Assembly (NCBI GenBank): GCA_035546775.1
Contig: DASZWD010000052.1
Location: 1 to 59,518, forward strand
Length of the DNA stretch: 59,518 nt
Direction: 5' to 3'
DNA from: Acidimicrobiales bacterium
Lineage (GTDB): Bacteria > Actinomycetota > Acidimicrobiia > Acidimicrobiales > JACCXE01
Under the pieces are notes generated by a model that saw nothing but the letters and a program-made list of their open reading frames with translations, was not told the DNA's origin and did not search any database. Below are positions 49,403 through 57,430 of the stretch, piece by piece. Position numbers and translations under genes: made by a program. Every line of letters begins with the position of its first letter. Positions within the stretch are counted from its first letter, which is position 1.

Positions 49403-50275
49403 ATGCCGTTGTATGTCCCCGAGGAGCACGTCGAACTCGAGCGGCCCGTCTTCGTGCTGGCGCTCGACGGATGGGTCGACGCCGGCTCGGGCACGGCGAT
49501 GGCGCGTGACTCGCTGCTCGAGCAGATGGACACGCACCGCATCGGGTCCTTCGACGCCGACGCGCTGATCGACTATCGCGCTCGCCGGCCGACGATGCAG
49601 CTCTCCGACGGCGTGATCCAGTCGGTGGAGTGGCCCACGATCGAAGTGCGCTACGGCGTCGACCGCGGCGGCAACGACGTCGTCGTCATTCACGGCCCCG
49701 AACCCGACGCCGCGTGGCGCGCCTTCTGCGCCGAGGTGGTCGCGCTCGCCCAGGGCTACGAAGCGCGCATGGTCGTCGGCCTCGGTTCGTTCCCCGCGCC
49801 CGTCCCCCACACCCGCCCGACCCGGCTGGCCTCCACCGCCGCGACCCGCGCCCTGGCCGAGCAGATCGGCTACGTGAAGGGCGCGATCGAAGTGCCCTGC
49901 GGCATCCACGCCGCGATCGAAGCGAGCTGCCAGGCCGTCGGCATGCCGGCGCTCGGCGTGTGGGCCCGGGTGCCGCACTACCTCGCCGCCTCTGCGTATC
50001 CCGCGGCCGCCGCGGCGTTGATCGACGGTCTCGCGAGTGTCGCCGGCCTCACCCTGCAGTCGGCGGACCTGCATTCCGAAGCCGCGGCGGCGAAGTTGCG
50101 TATCGACTCGCTCGTAGCGGAATCGGCCGAGCACCGAGCGCTGGTGGCGCAGCTCGAGCAGCAGGTCGACGCGGACGACGACTCCGTCGGCCCGACCCCG
50201 ATCGCCACCGACCCCGCCGCGCTCGAAGAAGGACTCAGCGCGATCGAAGAGTTCCTGCGGGACCAGAACTCCTAG
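49403..50275 (+). CDS. PAC2 family protein
   Basis: 290 residues. Relatives of eukaryotic proteasome assembly chaperone 2 are found in archaea and actinobacteria, both with 20S proteasomes; crystal structures exist but no clear function is known. Visible: FVLALDGWVDAGSGT near the N terminus, ALIDYRARRPTMQL, VVGLGSFPAPVPHTRP, GIHAAIEASCQAVG and a C-terminal helical segment (EHRALVAQLEQQVDADDD). ATG start 3 bases after the previous stop; the CPBP gene follows after three bases. Confidence 0.88.
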   Translation: MPLYVPEEHVELERPVFVLALDGWVDAGSGTAMARDSLLEQMDTHRIGSFDADALIDYRARRPTMQLSDGVIQSVEWPTIEVRYGVDRGGNDVVVIHGPEPDAAWRAFCAEVVALAQGYEARMVVGLGSFPAPVPHTRPTRLASTAATRALAEQIGYVKGAIEVPCGIHAAIEASCQAVGMPALGVWARVPHYLAASAYPAAAAALIDGLASVAGLTLQSADLHSEAAAAKLRIDSLVAESAEHRALVAQLEQQVDADDDSVGPTPIATDPAALEEGLSAIEEFLRDQNS

Positions 50276-50278
50276 CGC

Positions 50279-51133
50279 GTGGAGACGACACCGGCGAAGG
50301 GATGGTACGCCGATCCGTTCGGCCGCCACCGCTACCGCTTCTGGGACGGAGCGCGCTGGACGGGGTACGCCGCCGACGCCGAGGTGCTGTGGGACGACGT
50401 CGAACCGGCCAACGCCGGAATCGCCGAAGTCGACGTCGCCCCCGTCAAGCCGGGCGTCATCACCGCCGTGTTGGGTTACGGCATCGGCGTTGGGCTCGCG
50501 ATCCTCGTCGACGTGTTGTTCCACACGGTCGACAAGCACGACAAGTACCGCCTGCTGCACGTGATCGTGAGCCAGCTCGGGCTGTGGTCGGGCCTCATCG
50601 GCGCGTGCGTGGTGGTGAGCCGCCGGCGCGGCACCGGTTCACTGCGGCGCGACTTCGACTGGCGCTTCCGCAAGATCGACGTTGGCCTCGGACTCGCCGG
50701 CGCCTTCGCCGGACGACTCGTCGGCGGCATCGTCGTGGCCCCGATTCCGATTCCCTTCCGGCACCCGACCGCGCCCGAGAAGGACATCTTCAATCGGGTG
50801 GCGCGCGGGCCGCTCGACTGGATCGTCCTCGTGTTGATCGTGTGCGTCGGCGCGCCGCTCATCGAAGAACTGTTCTTCCGCGGTCTGATGCAGCCGCGCC
50901 TGGTGCAGCGCTTCGGCACCGCCCCGGGGCTCGTGGCGACGGCGCTGCTATTCGGCGCCGCCCACATGATCAATTGGCAGGGCCGCATCACGTTCATCTA
51001 CGCCGCGTCGATCGCGGGCGGTGGTCTTGTGCTCGGCCTGCTCCGTCACCTGACCGGACGCCTCGGCCCGGGCACGTGGGCCCACTTCTTCTTCAACGCC
51101 CAGGCGGTGGCGTTGACCGCGCTGCTGACGTAG
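50279..51133 (+). CDS. DUF2510-CPBP intramembrane metalloprotease
   Basis: 284 residues. An N-terminal DUF2510 module (GWYADPFGRHRYRFWDGARWTGY) in the cytoplasm, then about six to seven helices with the CPBP/Abi motifs: EELFFRG (EExxxR), FGAAHM (FxxxH) and HFFFN. Members are CAAX-processing-like proteases or bacteriocin-immunity proteins. GTG start. The stop lies directly against that of the convergent DUF4389 gene. Substrate not known. Confidence 0.88.
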   Translation: METTPAKGWYADPFGRHRYRFWDGARWTGYAADAEVLWDDVEPANAGIAEVDVAPVKPGVITAVLGYGIGVGLAILVDVLFHTVDKHDKYRLLHVIVSQLGLWSGLIGACVVVSRRRGTGSLRRDFDWRFRKIDVGLGLAGAFAGRLVGGIVVAPIPIPFRHPTAPEKDIFNRVARGPLDWIVLVLIVCVGAPLIEELFFRGLMQPRLVQRFGTAPGLVATALLFGAAHMINWQGRITFIYAASIAGGGLVLGLLRHLTGRLGPGTWAHFFFNAQAVALTALLT

Positions 51134-52423
51134 TCAGTTGGTGTTGTCGGCGTTGTAGGCGAAGTCGGAGTAGTCCTGGTTGAAGCGGTTGAGCGCCGAT
51201 TGGTAATCGGCAGCCGCCGCGCCGTAGTCGGCCTGGGTTGAGGCCACCGCCATGCGCCGCAGCGCGGAGGAACAGTCGTGCGCGTCCGCGATCAGCGGCG
51301 ACGCGTCGAGCTGCGCGGGGAAGCTGATGTTCCCCACTTCGGTGGCAAAGCCGTCGAACGCGTTGGCGAGTCGATTGTTGGCGTCGTGCAGGCACGTCAG
51401 GCCGCCGCTGATGGCGCACTGCTGCGCGTCGGCGCCGAACTGGTTGACGGCGACCCCCAGCGTGTGGTGGCTGTCGTCGAGCTTCTGGTACGCCCGCGCC
51501 GTCTTCACCCCGGTCACGCCGCCGACGACGATAAGGCCGCCATAGACGACGATCGTGAGCACGATGAACGTCACGAGCAACCGGCGCGCCGCCTTCGACA
51601 AAACCAGCCGCGTGATGCGCGGTCTCTCGGGCAGGTCTGGTTCGCCCAATGCGGCTGCCGCCGCAGCAGGCGCCGGCGGGTCGCCCCACAACGCCTTGGG
51701 CTGCTCGGCGGTGAGCATGAACGCGAACGCCTGGAAGCGGGTCGCGTAACGCAGGACGGCGGCGTTCGCTTCCCACAACGGCGTCGGGAGGCGTCCGAGG
51801 ATCAGGGTGATGATCCATCCCACGATCATGGCGATCTGCATCCCGACACCGACGAGGAACGTCATGATTCCCGCCGGAACCAACAGAATCGGGCGGAAGA
51901 ACACCGCCGCTCGATTGAGCTGGCCCGGATGCGTCGCGACGCTGACCGCGTAGTCGGAGTTCGCCAGCGCGAACGGCGGATACTGGTCGGTCAACAGCAT
52001 GTACGAGTACGCGTAGACCCGCGCCTGGTACTGGACGACGTCGGAGAGGAAGTTCGCCATTCCCTCGGGAACGCGCGCGGTGAAGAGCGCGGCGAACCAC
52101 GCAATGACGCCGACGGCGCCGGCGGCGATAGTGACGAGTTCGAGCCAGAAGAAGTGCGGTATGGCGAGGATCAGCCGCAGCGCGACCGTCCAGCGTCGCT
52201 GCGTCGTGGGCCCGTCGAAGGTGACCACAACGTGGTCGTCGCGCTCGGGTTCCGCCTGGGGCGACACGAATTCCACGACGGGAGGGCCTACCGGCGGCGT
52301 CGTCACCGTCGGCGGTTCCGGCGGCGCCGGTGGTGCGGCCGGTTCGTTCGCCGGTTCCTCGCGGCCGGGAGCGCGGAGAGGCCGCTCACGCCGCGGACGG
52401 GCGGGCACCTCGTCATCAGCCAT
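51134..52423 (-). CDS. DUF4389 membrane protein
   Basis: 429 residues. Pro-rich cytoplasmic N terminus (~50 residues), two short DUF4389-type repeats each with membrane helices (TVALRLILAIPHFFWLELVTIA and FRPILLVPAGIMTFLVGVG), a third helix (LLVTFIVLTIVVYGGLIVVGG) and an extracellular C-terminal helical domain of ~120 residues with three or more Cys. DUF4389 has no assigned function. Start upstream sequence GAAACT-N6-ATG is a near match to the leaderless pattern. Divergent from the LLM oxidoreductase. Confidence 0.8.
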   Translation of the reverse strand: MADDEVPARPRRERPLRAPGREEPANEPAAPPAPPEPPTVTTPPVGPPVVEFVSPQAEPERDDHVVVTFDGPTTQRRWTVALRLILAIPHFFWLELVTIAAGAVGVIAWFAALFTARVPEGMANFLSDVVQYQARVYAYSYMLLTDQYPPFALANSDYAVSVATHPGQLNRAAVFFRPILLVPAGIMTFLVGVGMQIAMIVGWIITLILGRLPTPLWEANAAVLRYATRFQAFAFMLTAEQPKALWGDPPAPAAAAAALGEPDLPERPRITRLVLSKAARRLLVTFIVLTIVVYGGLIVVGGVTGVKTARAYQKLDDSHHTLGVAVNQFGADAQQCAISGGLTCLHDANNRLANAFDGFATEVGNISFPAQLDASPLIADAHDCSSALRRMAVASTQADYGAAAADYQSALNRFNQDYSDFAYNADNTN

Positions 52424-52472
52424 GCGCGCAGTTTCCCATGGCGGGGAGCCGCCACGTCGGATGATTTGCCTT

Positions 52473-52478
52473 TAGTGT
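52473..52478 (+). promoter_or_regulatory. -10 hexamer TAGTGT for LLM oxidoreductase
   Basis: Seven bases before the ATG at 52486. This favours 52486 over the in-frame GTG at 52477. Confidence 0.5.
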
Positions 52479-52485
52479 GCGCGGC

Positions 52486-53502
52486 ATGAAAGTTGACGGA
52501 GGACTCGGGTTCGGCGGATCGACCGAAGGCGTTGGCGCGCTCGCCAAACTGCAGGAAGACCAGGGCTACAGCGGCATCTGGAGCGCGGAAACATCCCATG
52601 ACCCGTTTTTCCCGCTGCTGCTCGCGGCCGAGGCGACCGACACCATCGAGCTTGGTACCGGCATCGCCGTGGCCTTCGCCCGCAATCCGATGATCACCGC
52701 CATGACGGCGAACGACTTGCAGCTGGCATCCAAGGGCCGCTTCCTGCTCGGCCTCGGCAGCCAGATCAAGCCCCACATCGAGAAGCGCTTCTCGATGCCG
52801 TGGTCGCACCCTGCGCCCCGGATGCGCGAGTTCGTGCTCGCGATGCGCGCCATCTGGGATTGCTGGAACAACGGCACGAAGCTCGACTTCCGCGGCGAGT
52901 TCTACACCCACGCGCTGATGACGCCGTTCTTCTCCCCCGGCCCGAACCCCTACGGTCCGCCCAAGGTGTTCCTCGCCGCCGTCGGCGAGAAGATGACCGA
53001 AGTGTGCGGCGAGACGTGCGACGGCATGCTCGTGCACGGCTTCACCACCGAGCGCTACATCCGAGAGGTCACGCTGCCGGCGCTCGAGCGCGGCTTCAAG
53101 GCGGGCAACCGCGAACGCTCGCAGTTCGAGCTGTCGATCCCGGCGTTCGTCGTTACCGGCGCAAACGACGAGGAGATGGAGAAGGCGGCGGTGGGTGTGC
53201 GGCGCCAGATCGCGTTCTACGGGTCGACGCCGGCCTACAAGGGCGTGCTCGAACTCCACGGGTGGGACGACGTGCACCCGAAGCTCAACGCCATGTCGAA
53301 GGAGGGCAAGTGGGAAGAGATGGGCACGGTCATCAACGACGACATCCTTGATGCCTTCGCCGTCGTCGCCTCGCCCGACAAGGTCGCGTCAGGCCTGCTG
53401 GCGCGCTACGGCGACATCCTCGACCGCCTCTCGTTCTACGCCCCCTACGGCGGCGATCGCGACGTGTGGGCGCAGGTCGTCGCCGAACTCAAGGCGGGGT
53501 AG
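52486..53502 (+). CDS. LLM-class F420-dependent oxidoreductase
   Basis: 338-residue TIM-barrel luciferase-like protein. Begins MKVDGGLGFG, then GYSGIWSAETSHDPFF, ELGTGIAVAFARNP with the nonprolyl cis-peptide region, and SKGRFLLGLGSQIKPHIEKRF, which matches the F420-binding TIGR03617 group. These enzymes use reduced F420 as hydride donor on unknown substrates. Monocistronic between a divergent DUF4389 gene and the sigma factor. Confidence 0.88.
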   Translation: MKVDGGLGFGGSTEGVGALAKLQEDQGYSGIWSAETSHDPFFPLLLAAEATDTIELGTGIAVAFARNPMITAMTANDLQLASKGRFLLGLGSQIKPHIEKRFSMPWSHPAPRMREFVLAMRAIWDCWNNGTKLDFRGEFYTHALMTPFFSPGPNPYGPPKVFLAAVGEKMTEVCGETCDGMLVHGFTTERYIREVTLPALERGFKAGNRERSQFELSIPAFVVTGANDEEMEKAAVGVRRQIAFYGSTPAYKGVLELHGWDDVHPKLNAMSKEGKWEEMGTVINDDILDAFAVVASPDKVASGLLARYGDILDRLSFYAPYGGDRDVWAQVVAELKAG

Positions 53503-53544
53503 CACCCGAAGCAATCCCGGCGGGCCCTCGGTTCGTACATAGAC

Positions 53545-54120
53545 GTGTGGGCTGCGACTGACGACGCGTTGCTCGCCGGCATGGCCGCCGGCGATGCCGA
53601 TGCCGCCGTCGCGTTCGTGCGTCGGTTTCAGCGCCGCGTGTACGGCCTCGCCTACGCCGTGACCAACGACGCCACGCTGGCCGACGACATCGCCCAGGAA
53701 GCGTTCGTGCGCGCCTGGAAGGCCGCGGCGGTGTTCGACGCCCGCCGCGCGTCCGTGGCGACGTGGTTGCTGACCATCACGCGCAACGCCGCCATCGACG
53801 CGCTGCGGATGCGGCGGGCGACGCCATCGGACCCCGACGCCCTCGCCGCCGTGTTGCCCCCGTCGACCATCGGCCTCGCCGACGTGCCGGCGCTGGAGGC
53901 GAGCGACACGGCGCAGGTGCGCGCCGCGGTGGCGTCGCTGCCCGAGGCACAAAGGCGCGCCGTGCTGCTCGCCGTCGTCGGCGGTCGCACCGCCGCTGAA
54001 GTCGCCGAGGCCGAGTCGATTCCGCTCGGCACGGCCAAGACCCGCATCCGCCAGGCGATGATCCGCCTGCGCGACCAACTCGCTTCCCTGGCTCCCAACG
54101 AGGAACACCATGAGTCTTGA
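53545..54120 (+). CDS. ECF-type RNA polymerase sigma factor
   Basis: 191 residues. Sigma region 2 (FVRRFQRRVYGLAYAVTNDATLADDIAQEAFVRAWK) around residues 25-60 and region 4 (LPEAQRRAVLLAVVGGRTAAEVAEAESIPLGTAKTRIRQAMIRLR) at 130-175, joined by a short linker, so no regions 1 or 3. The 3' end overlaps the next gene, a predicted anti-sigma factor. GTG start; no clear promoter, so it may be transcribed from its own ECF promoter. Confidence 0.92.
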   Translation: MWAATDDALLAGMAAGDADAAVAFVRRFQRRVYGLAYAVTNDATLADDIAQEAFVRAWKAAAVFDARRASVATWLLTITRNAAIDALRMRRATPSDPDALAAVLPPSTIGLADVPALEASDTAQVRAAVASLPEAQRRAVLLAVVGGRTAAEVAEAESIPLGTAKTRIRQAMIRLRDQLASLAPNEEHHES

Positions 54121-54739
54121 CTGCGCCCTCGCGCGCAACCTGTTGCCCGAGTACGCCGCCGGCGCCCTCGACGGGCGCGATCGCAGCGCGGTCGAAGCCC
54201 ACGTGCAGACGTGCGCCGAGTGCCGGGCCGAAGCCGACGCCTTCGTCGAGGTGGCCGATGCCGTCCTCGGGTTGGCGCCGCTCGCCGAGCCGCCGGTCGG
54301 CTTCGAGGCGAAGGTTCTCTCCCGGGTCCAAGGGGCCAGCGCGCCGCGTCGCGGTCGCCGCGTCGCGCTGCGTCTGCTGGCGGCCGCCGCCGCACTGCTC
54401 GTGGTCGGCCTCGGCCTGGGCCGGCTGAGCGCGCCGTCGACCAGCAGTGACCTGCACACGGTTGCCTTGCGGGCACAGGGCACGTACGTCGGCAAGGCGT
54501 GGGTGCACGCCGGCACCCCGGGGTGGATCTACGTCGACATGCGCTCGGACGAGAGCTACCCGTCGCTCACGCTGCAGGTGATCGACCAGAGCGGCCACGT
54601 CACGTCCGTGGGCGACCTCGCGCTGCACGCCGGCCACGGCACCCTCGGCGCCCGCAGCCCCGTGCCCGTCGCCACGATCCGGTCCATCCGCATGATCGAA
54701 CCCGACGGCTCGATCGTGTGCCAGGGAACGCTCAGCTAG
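54110..54739 (+). CDS. Zinc-binding anti-sigma factor
   Basis: 209 residues. N-terminal ZAS domain with HxxxCxxC (AHVQTCAECR near residue 30-40) preceded by LARNLLPEYAAGALDG, one membrane helix (LLAAAAALLVVGLGLG, residues ~85-102) and an extracytoplasmic C-terminal RskA-like beta domain (TVALRAQGTYVGKAWVHAGTPGWIYV). It should hold the upstream ECF sigma at the membrane until a signal triggers proteolysis or a redox change. ATG lies 11 bases inside the sigma gene, giving coupled synthesis. Confidence 0.9.
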   Translation: MSLDCALARNLLPEYAAGALDGRDRSAVEAHVQTCAECRAEADAFVEVADAVLGLAPLAEPPVGFEAKVLSRVQGASAPRRGRRVALRLLAAAAALLVVGLGLGRLSAPSTSSDLHTVALRAQGTYVGKAWVHAGTPGWIYVDMRSDESYPSLTLQVIDQSGHVTSVGDLALHAGHGTLGARSPVPVATIRSIRMIEPDGSIVCQGTLS

Positions 54740-54751
54740 CGCACCCCGCGC

Positions 54752-54798
54752 AACTTGTGTTCTGTCGCACACGAAACGGGTGCGACAGAACACAAGTT
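54752..54798. terminator. Perfect 19-bp hairpin between convergent genes
   Basis: 54752-54770 pairs at all 19 positions with 54780-54798 across a 9-base loop (acgaaacgg). It sits midway between the stop codons of the anti-sigma and acyl-AMP ligase genes and could terminate both transcripts. No T-run follows on either strand beyond TT. Confidence 0.7.
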
Positions 54799-54810
54799 TG
54801 GATGCGTGAC

Positions 54811-56475
54811 CTAAGCGGGCTGAAGGTCGTCGCTTTCGTAGCGGCTGCGGCACAGGCTGCGCTGCAGCTTGCCCGAGCTGGTCTTGGGGAGGCTGCCGGG
54901 GAGGACGAGGATGACGTCGTCGGTGGGCAGGCCGACCGCCTCGCGCACGCGGGTGGCGACTTGAGCGCGGATCGGTTCGTGGTCGTCGGCTTTCGTCTCG
55001 GCGACGACGACGAGGCGTTCCTTGCCCCGCTCGTTCTGGATGCTGAAGGCGATGACGTTGCCCGGGCGCACACCGTCCACCCGCTCGGCGGCGCGCTCGA
55101 CGTCTTCGGGGAACACGTTGCGGCCCCCGACGATGATCACATCCTTGATGCGGCCGCACAGCGCCAGCTCACCGTCGACGAGATAGCCGAGGTCGCCGGT
55201 GCGGAACCACTCGCCGCGGAAGGTGGCCGCCGTTTCTTCGGGGCGCTGGTAGTAACCCGGAGTGACGGAGGTGCCGCGGATTTCAAGTTCGCCCACCTCA
55301 CGCTCGCGCATGGCCGACCCCGTCTCGGGATCGGTGATGCGGATTTCGAGTCCCGGGATCGGACGGCCGAGGAGCGCGAAGCTGCGCGCCTGCGCGGCGG
55401 ACGGGTCCACGACGGCGGCGAAGTGGTCCGATTCGACGACGCGGCTGTCGACGGTGTCGACCCGCAGTCCCGTACCGGGTACCGGGAACGTGCCGGCGAT
55501 GGCGAGCTCCGCCATCCCGAAGGCCGGGAAAGCGGCGCCGGGTGCGAAGCCGAACGGCGCGCCCGCCTCGCAGAACTCGTTGACCGTCGCTGGGTTGACC
55601 GGCTCGGCACCGTTGAGCGCCAGGCGCCAGCGCGAGAGGTCGAGCCCGCTGGCACGCCGCAGCGCCCGCGCCGCCAACGCGTAGGAGAAGTTGGGCCCGG
55701 CGGTGCACGTCCCGCCGTAGGCCGAGATCCATTCGACCCAGCGCGCCGGCGCCGCCATGAAGTCCTGCGGCGACGCGAGGACGAGGTCGATCCCCAGCAC
55801 CATCGGCAGGGTGAACAACCCGATGAGGCCCATGTCGTGGTACAGCGGCAGCCACGAGACGGCGACGTCGTCGTCGGTGAGTTGCGCGGCGGTTGCCGCG
55901 CCGTCGAGGTTCGCCAGCACCGTGCGGTGCGGCAGCATCACGCCCTTGGGATCCGACGTCGAACCCGACGTGAACTGCAGGACGGCGAGGCTTTCGGGAT
56001 CGACGACGGGGACGTCGAACATGTCGGGTCGCCGCGTGCCCGCCTCGGCGAACAGGTCGCGCATCAACACGACGGGAGGGTCGGCGGCGACCGGTTCGTA
56101 AAAGGCGGCGAGGTCGTCGTCGATAACGATGACATCGGTATCGGCGGCGCGGATACGCGCGCGGGTCTGCGTGACGAACTCCTCGACCGATCCGAGGCGC
56201 ATCGGCAACGGCAGCACCATCGCCGTGGCCCCCGACAGCCAGGTGGCTTGGAGCGTCGTCGTCAGTGTGCGACTGGTGGTGCCGAGCAAGGCCACATGGG
56301 CACCCGGTCCGACGCCGTGTGCTGCGAGGGCACCGGCGACGCGTCGCGCGTCGTCGAGCAACTCGGTCCATCGCACTTCGTCCACCTGGTCGCCCGTGAT
56401 GAAGCGCACTCGTCCGCCACGATCGGCAGCGGCGAGCATGCGTCCAGCCAGCGTCGTTTCGACAATCTCCGCCAC
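54811..56475 (-). CDS. Fatty acyl-AMP ligase-like synthetase
   Basis: 554 residues. Adenylate-forming enzyme; A3 motif FTSGSTSDPKGVMLPH, the FAAL-type WLPLYHDMGLIG, GPNFSYALAARALRR, A5-like AFGMAELA, GYYQRPEETA, RTGDLGYL, GRIKDVIIVGGRNVFPEDVE and the C-terminal Lys in TSSGKLQRS. The YHDMGLIG and ALAARA blocks place it near FadD32-type fatty acyl-AMP ligases that load polyketide synthases or acyl carriers. No acyl carrier or PKS gene is in the window. GTG start. Confidence 0.88.
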   Translation of the reverse strand: MAEIVETTLAGRMLAAADRGGRVRFITGDQVDEVRWTELLDDARRVAGALAAHGVGPGAHVALLGTTSRTLTTTLQATWLSGATAMVLPLPMRLGSVEEFVTQTRARIRAADTDVIVIDDDLAAFYEPVAADPPVVLMRDLFAEAGTRRPDMFDVPVVDPESLAVLQFTSGSTSDPKGVMLPHRTVLANLDGAATAAQLTDDDVAVSWLPLYHDMGLIGLFTLPMVLGIDLVLASPQDFMAAPARWVEWISAYGGTCTAGPNFSYALAARALRRASGLDLSRWRLALNGAEPVNPATVNEFCEAGAPFGFAPGAAFPAFGMAELAIAGTFPVPGTGLRVDTVDSRVVESDHFAAVVDPSAAQARSFALLGRPIPGLEIRITDPETGSAMREREVGELEIRGTSVTPGYYQRPEETAATFRGEWFRTGDLGYLVDGELALCGRIKDVIIVGGRNVFPEDVERAAERVDGVRPGNVIAFSIQNERGKERLVVVAETKADDHEPIRAQVATRVREAVGLPTDDVILVLPGSLPKTSSGKLQRSLCRSRYESDDLQPA

Positions 56476-56525
56476 GAGTGGTCTGACCTACCCGCCCGTG
56501 TTCCGGTTACACGTGAACATTTCGT

Positions 56526-56531
56526 TAGGGT
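56526..56531 (+). promoter_or_regulatory. -10 hexamer TAGGGT for ABC transporter operon
   Basis: Eight bases before the ATG at 56540. A CACGTG core within GTTACACGTGAAC ~13 bases upstream of the hexamer could be an operator. Confidence 0.45.
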
Positions 56532-56539
56532 GCGCGGCA

Positions 56540-57430
56540 ATGTTGATCGCGGAGGGCTTGACCAGGCGATTCGGTGAGGTGGTCGCGCTCGACGGTCTCT
56601 CGCTGCGGGTCGCTCCGGGTGAAGTCGTCGGCTTTCTCGGCCCGAACGGCTCGGGCAAGACGACGGCGTTGCGCAGCATCCTCGGCATCTCCGAGCCCGA
56701 CAGCGGCACGGTGACGTGGAAGGGCAAGCCTGTCGACAGCGACTCGCGCCGCCATTTCGGTTACCTGCCCGAGGAGCGCGGCCTGTATCCGGGGATGAAG
56801 ATCGCCGAGCAGCTCGCCTACTTCGCTCAGCTGTACGGCGTCGAGCACACACGCGCCCTCGAGAACGCCCACAAGCTGCTGGCGCGGCTCGGCCTCGGTG
56901 AGCGCGCCGAGGACAAGGTTGATGCGCTCTCCCTTGGCAACCAACAGCGCGTGCAACTCGCGGCGGCGCTCGTGCACGAGCCCGAGCTGCTCGTGCTCGA
57001 CGAGCCGTTCAGCGGCCTCGACCCGATCTCGATCGAGAACGTCGGGGGCATCCTCCGCGAGCAAGCCGACGCCGGCGTCGCGGTCGTCTTCTCGAGCCAT
57101 CAACTCGACCTTGTCGAGGACTTCTGCGAACGGGTGACGATCGTCGCCAACGGCCGAGTCGTCGCCGAAGGCGACATCGACGACCTGCGCCGGGGTGGCG
57201 ACCCGCGCCTCATCGTGCAGGTCGAGGGCGACACGACCTCCACGTGGGCCAACCGTCTGCGCGGCGTCACGGTGGTCGACAACGCTGACGGCCGCCTCCG
57301 GCTGCGCCTGGCGTCGACCGCCGACCCCCAGGCGGTGCTGGTGGCCGCCCAGCAGCGCGGCCCCGTGGTCGAGTTCCGCTACGAGCAGCGCCGGCTCTCC
57401 GAAGTATTCCGCGAGGCGGTCGAAGGATGA
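56540..57430 (+). CDS. ABC exporter ATP-binding protein (NatA-like)
   Basis: 296 residues. Walker A GPNGSGKTT, Q-loop region YLPEERGL (typical of the NatA/Na+ or drug exporter group), signature LSLGNQQRVQLAAA, Walker B LLVLDEPFSGLDP and H-loop SSHQLD; the C-terminal ~80 residues form the regulatory domain. The signature reads LSLGNQQ, a known variant of LSGGQ in this group. ATG chosen from the leaderless hexamer; further upstream frame is unsupported. Overlaps the permease gene (ATGA). Confidence 0.92.
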   Translation: MLIAEGLTRRFGEVVALDGLSLRVAPGEVVGFLGPNGSGKTTALRSILGISEPDSGTVTWKGKPVDSDSRRHFGYLPEERGLYPGMKIAEQLAYFAQLYGVEHTRALENAHKLLARLGLGERAEDKVDALSLGNQQRVQLAAALVHEPELLVLDEPFSGLDPISIENVGGILREQADAGVAVVFSSHQLDLVEDFCERVTIVANGRVVAEGDIDDLRRGGDPRLIVQVEGDTTSTWANRLRGVTVVDNADGRLRLRLASTADPQAVLVAAQQRGPVVEFRYEQRRLSEVFREAVEG

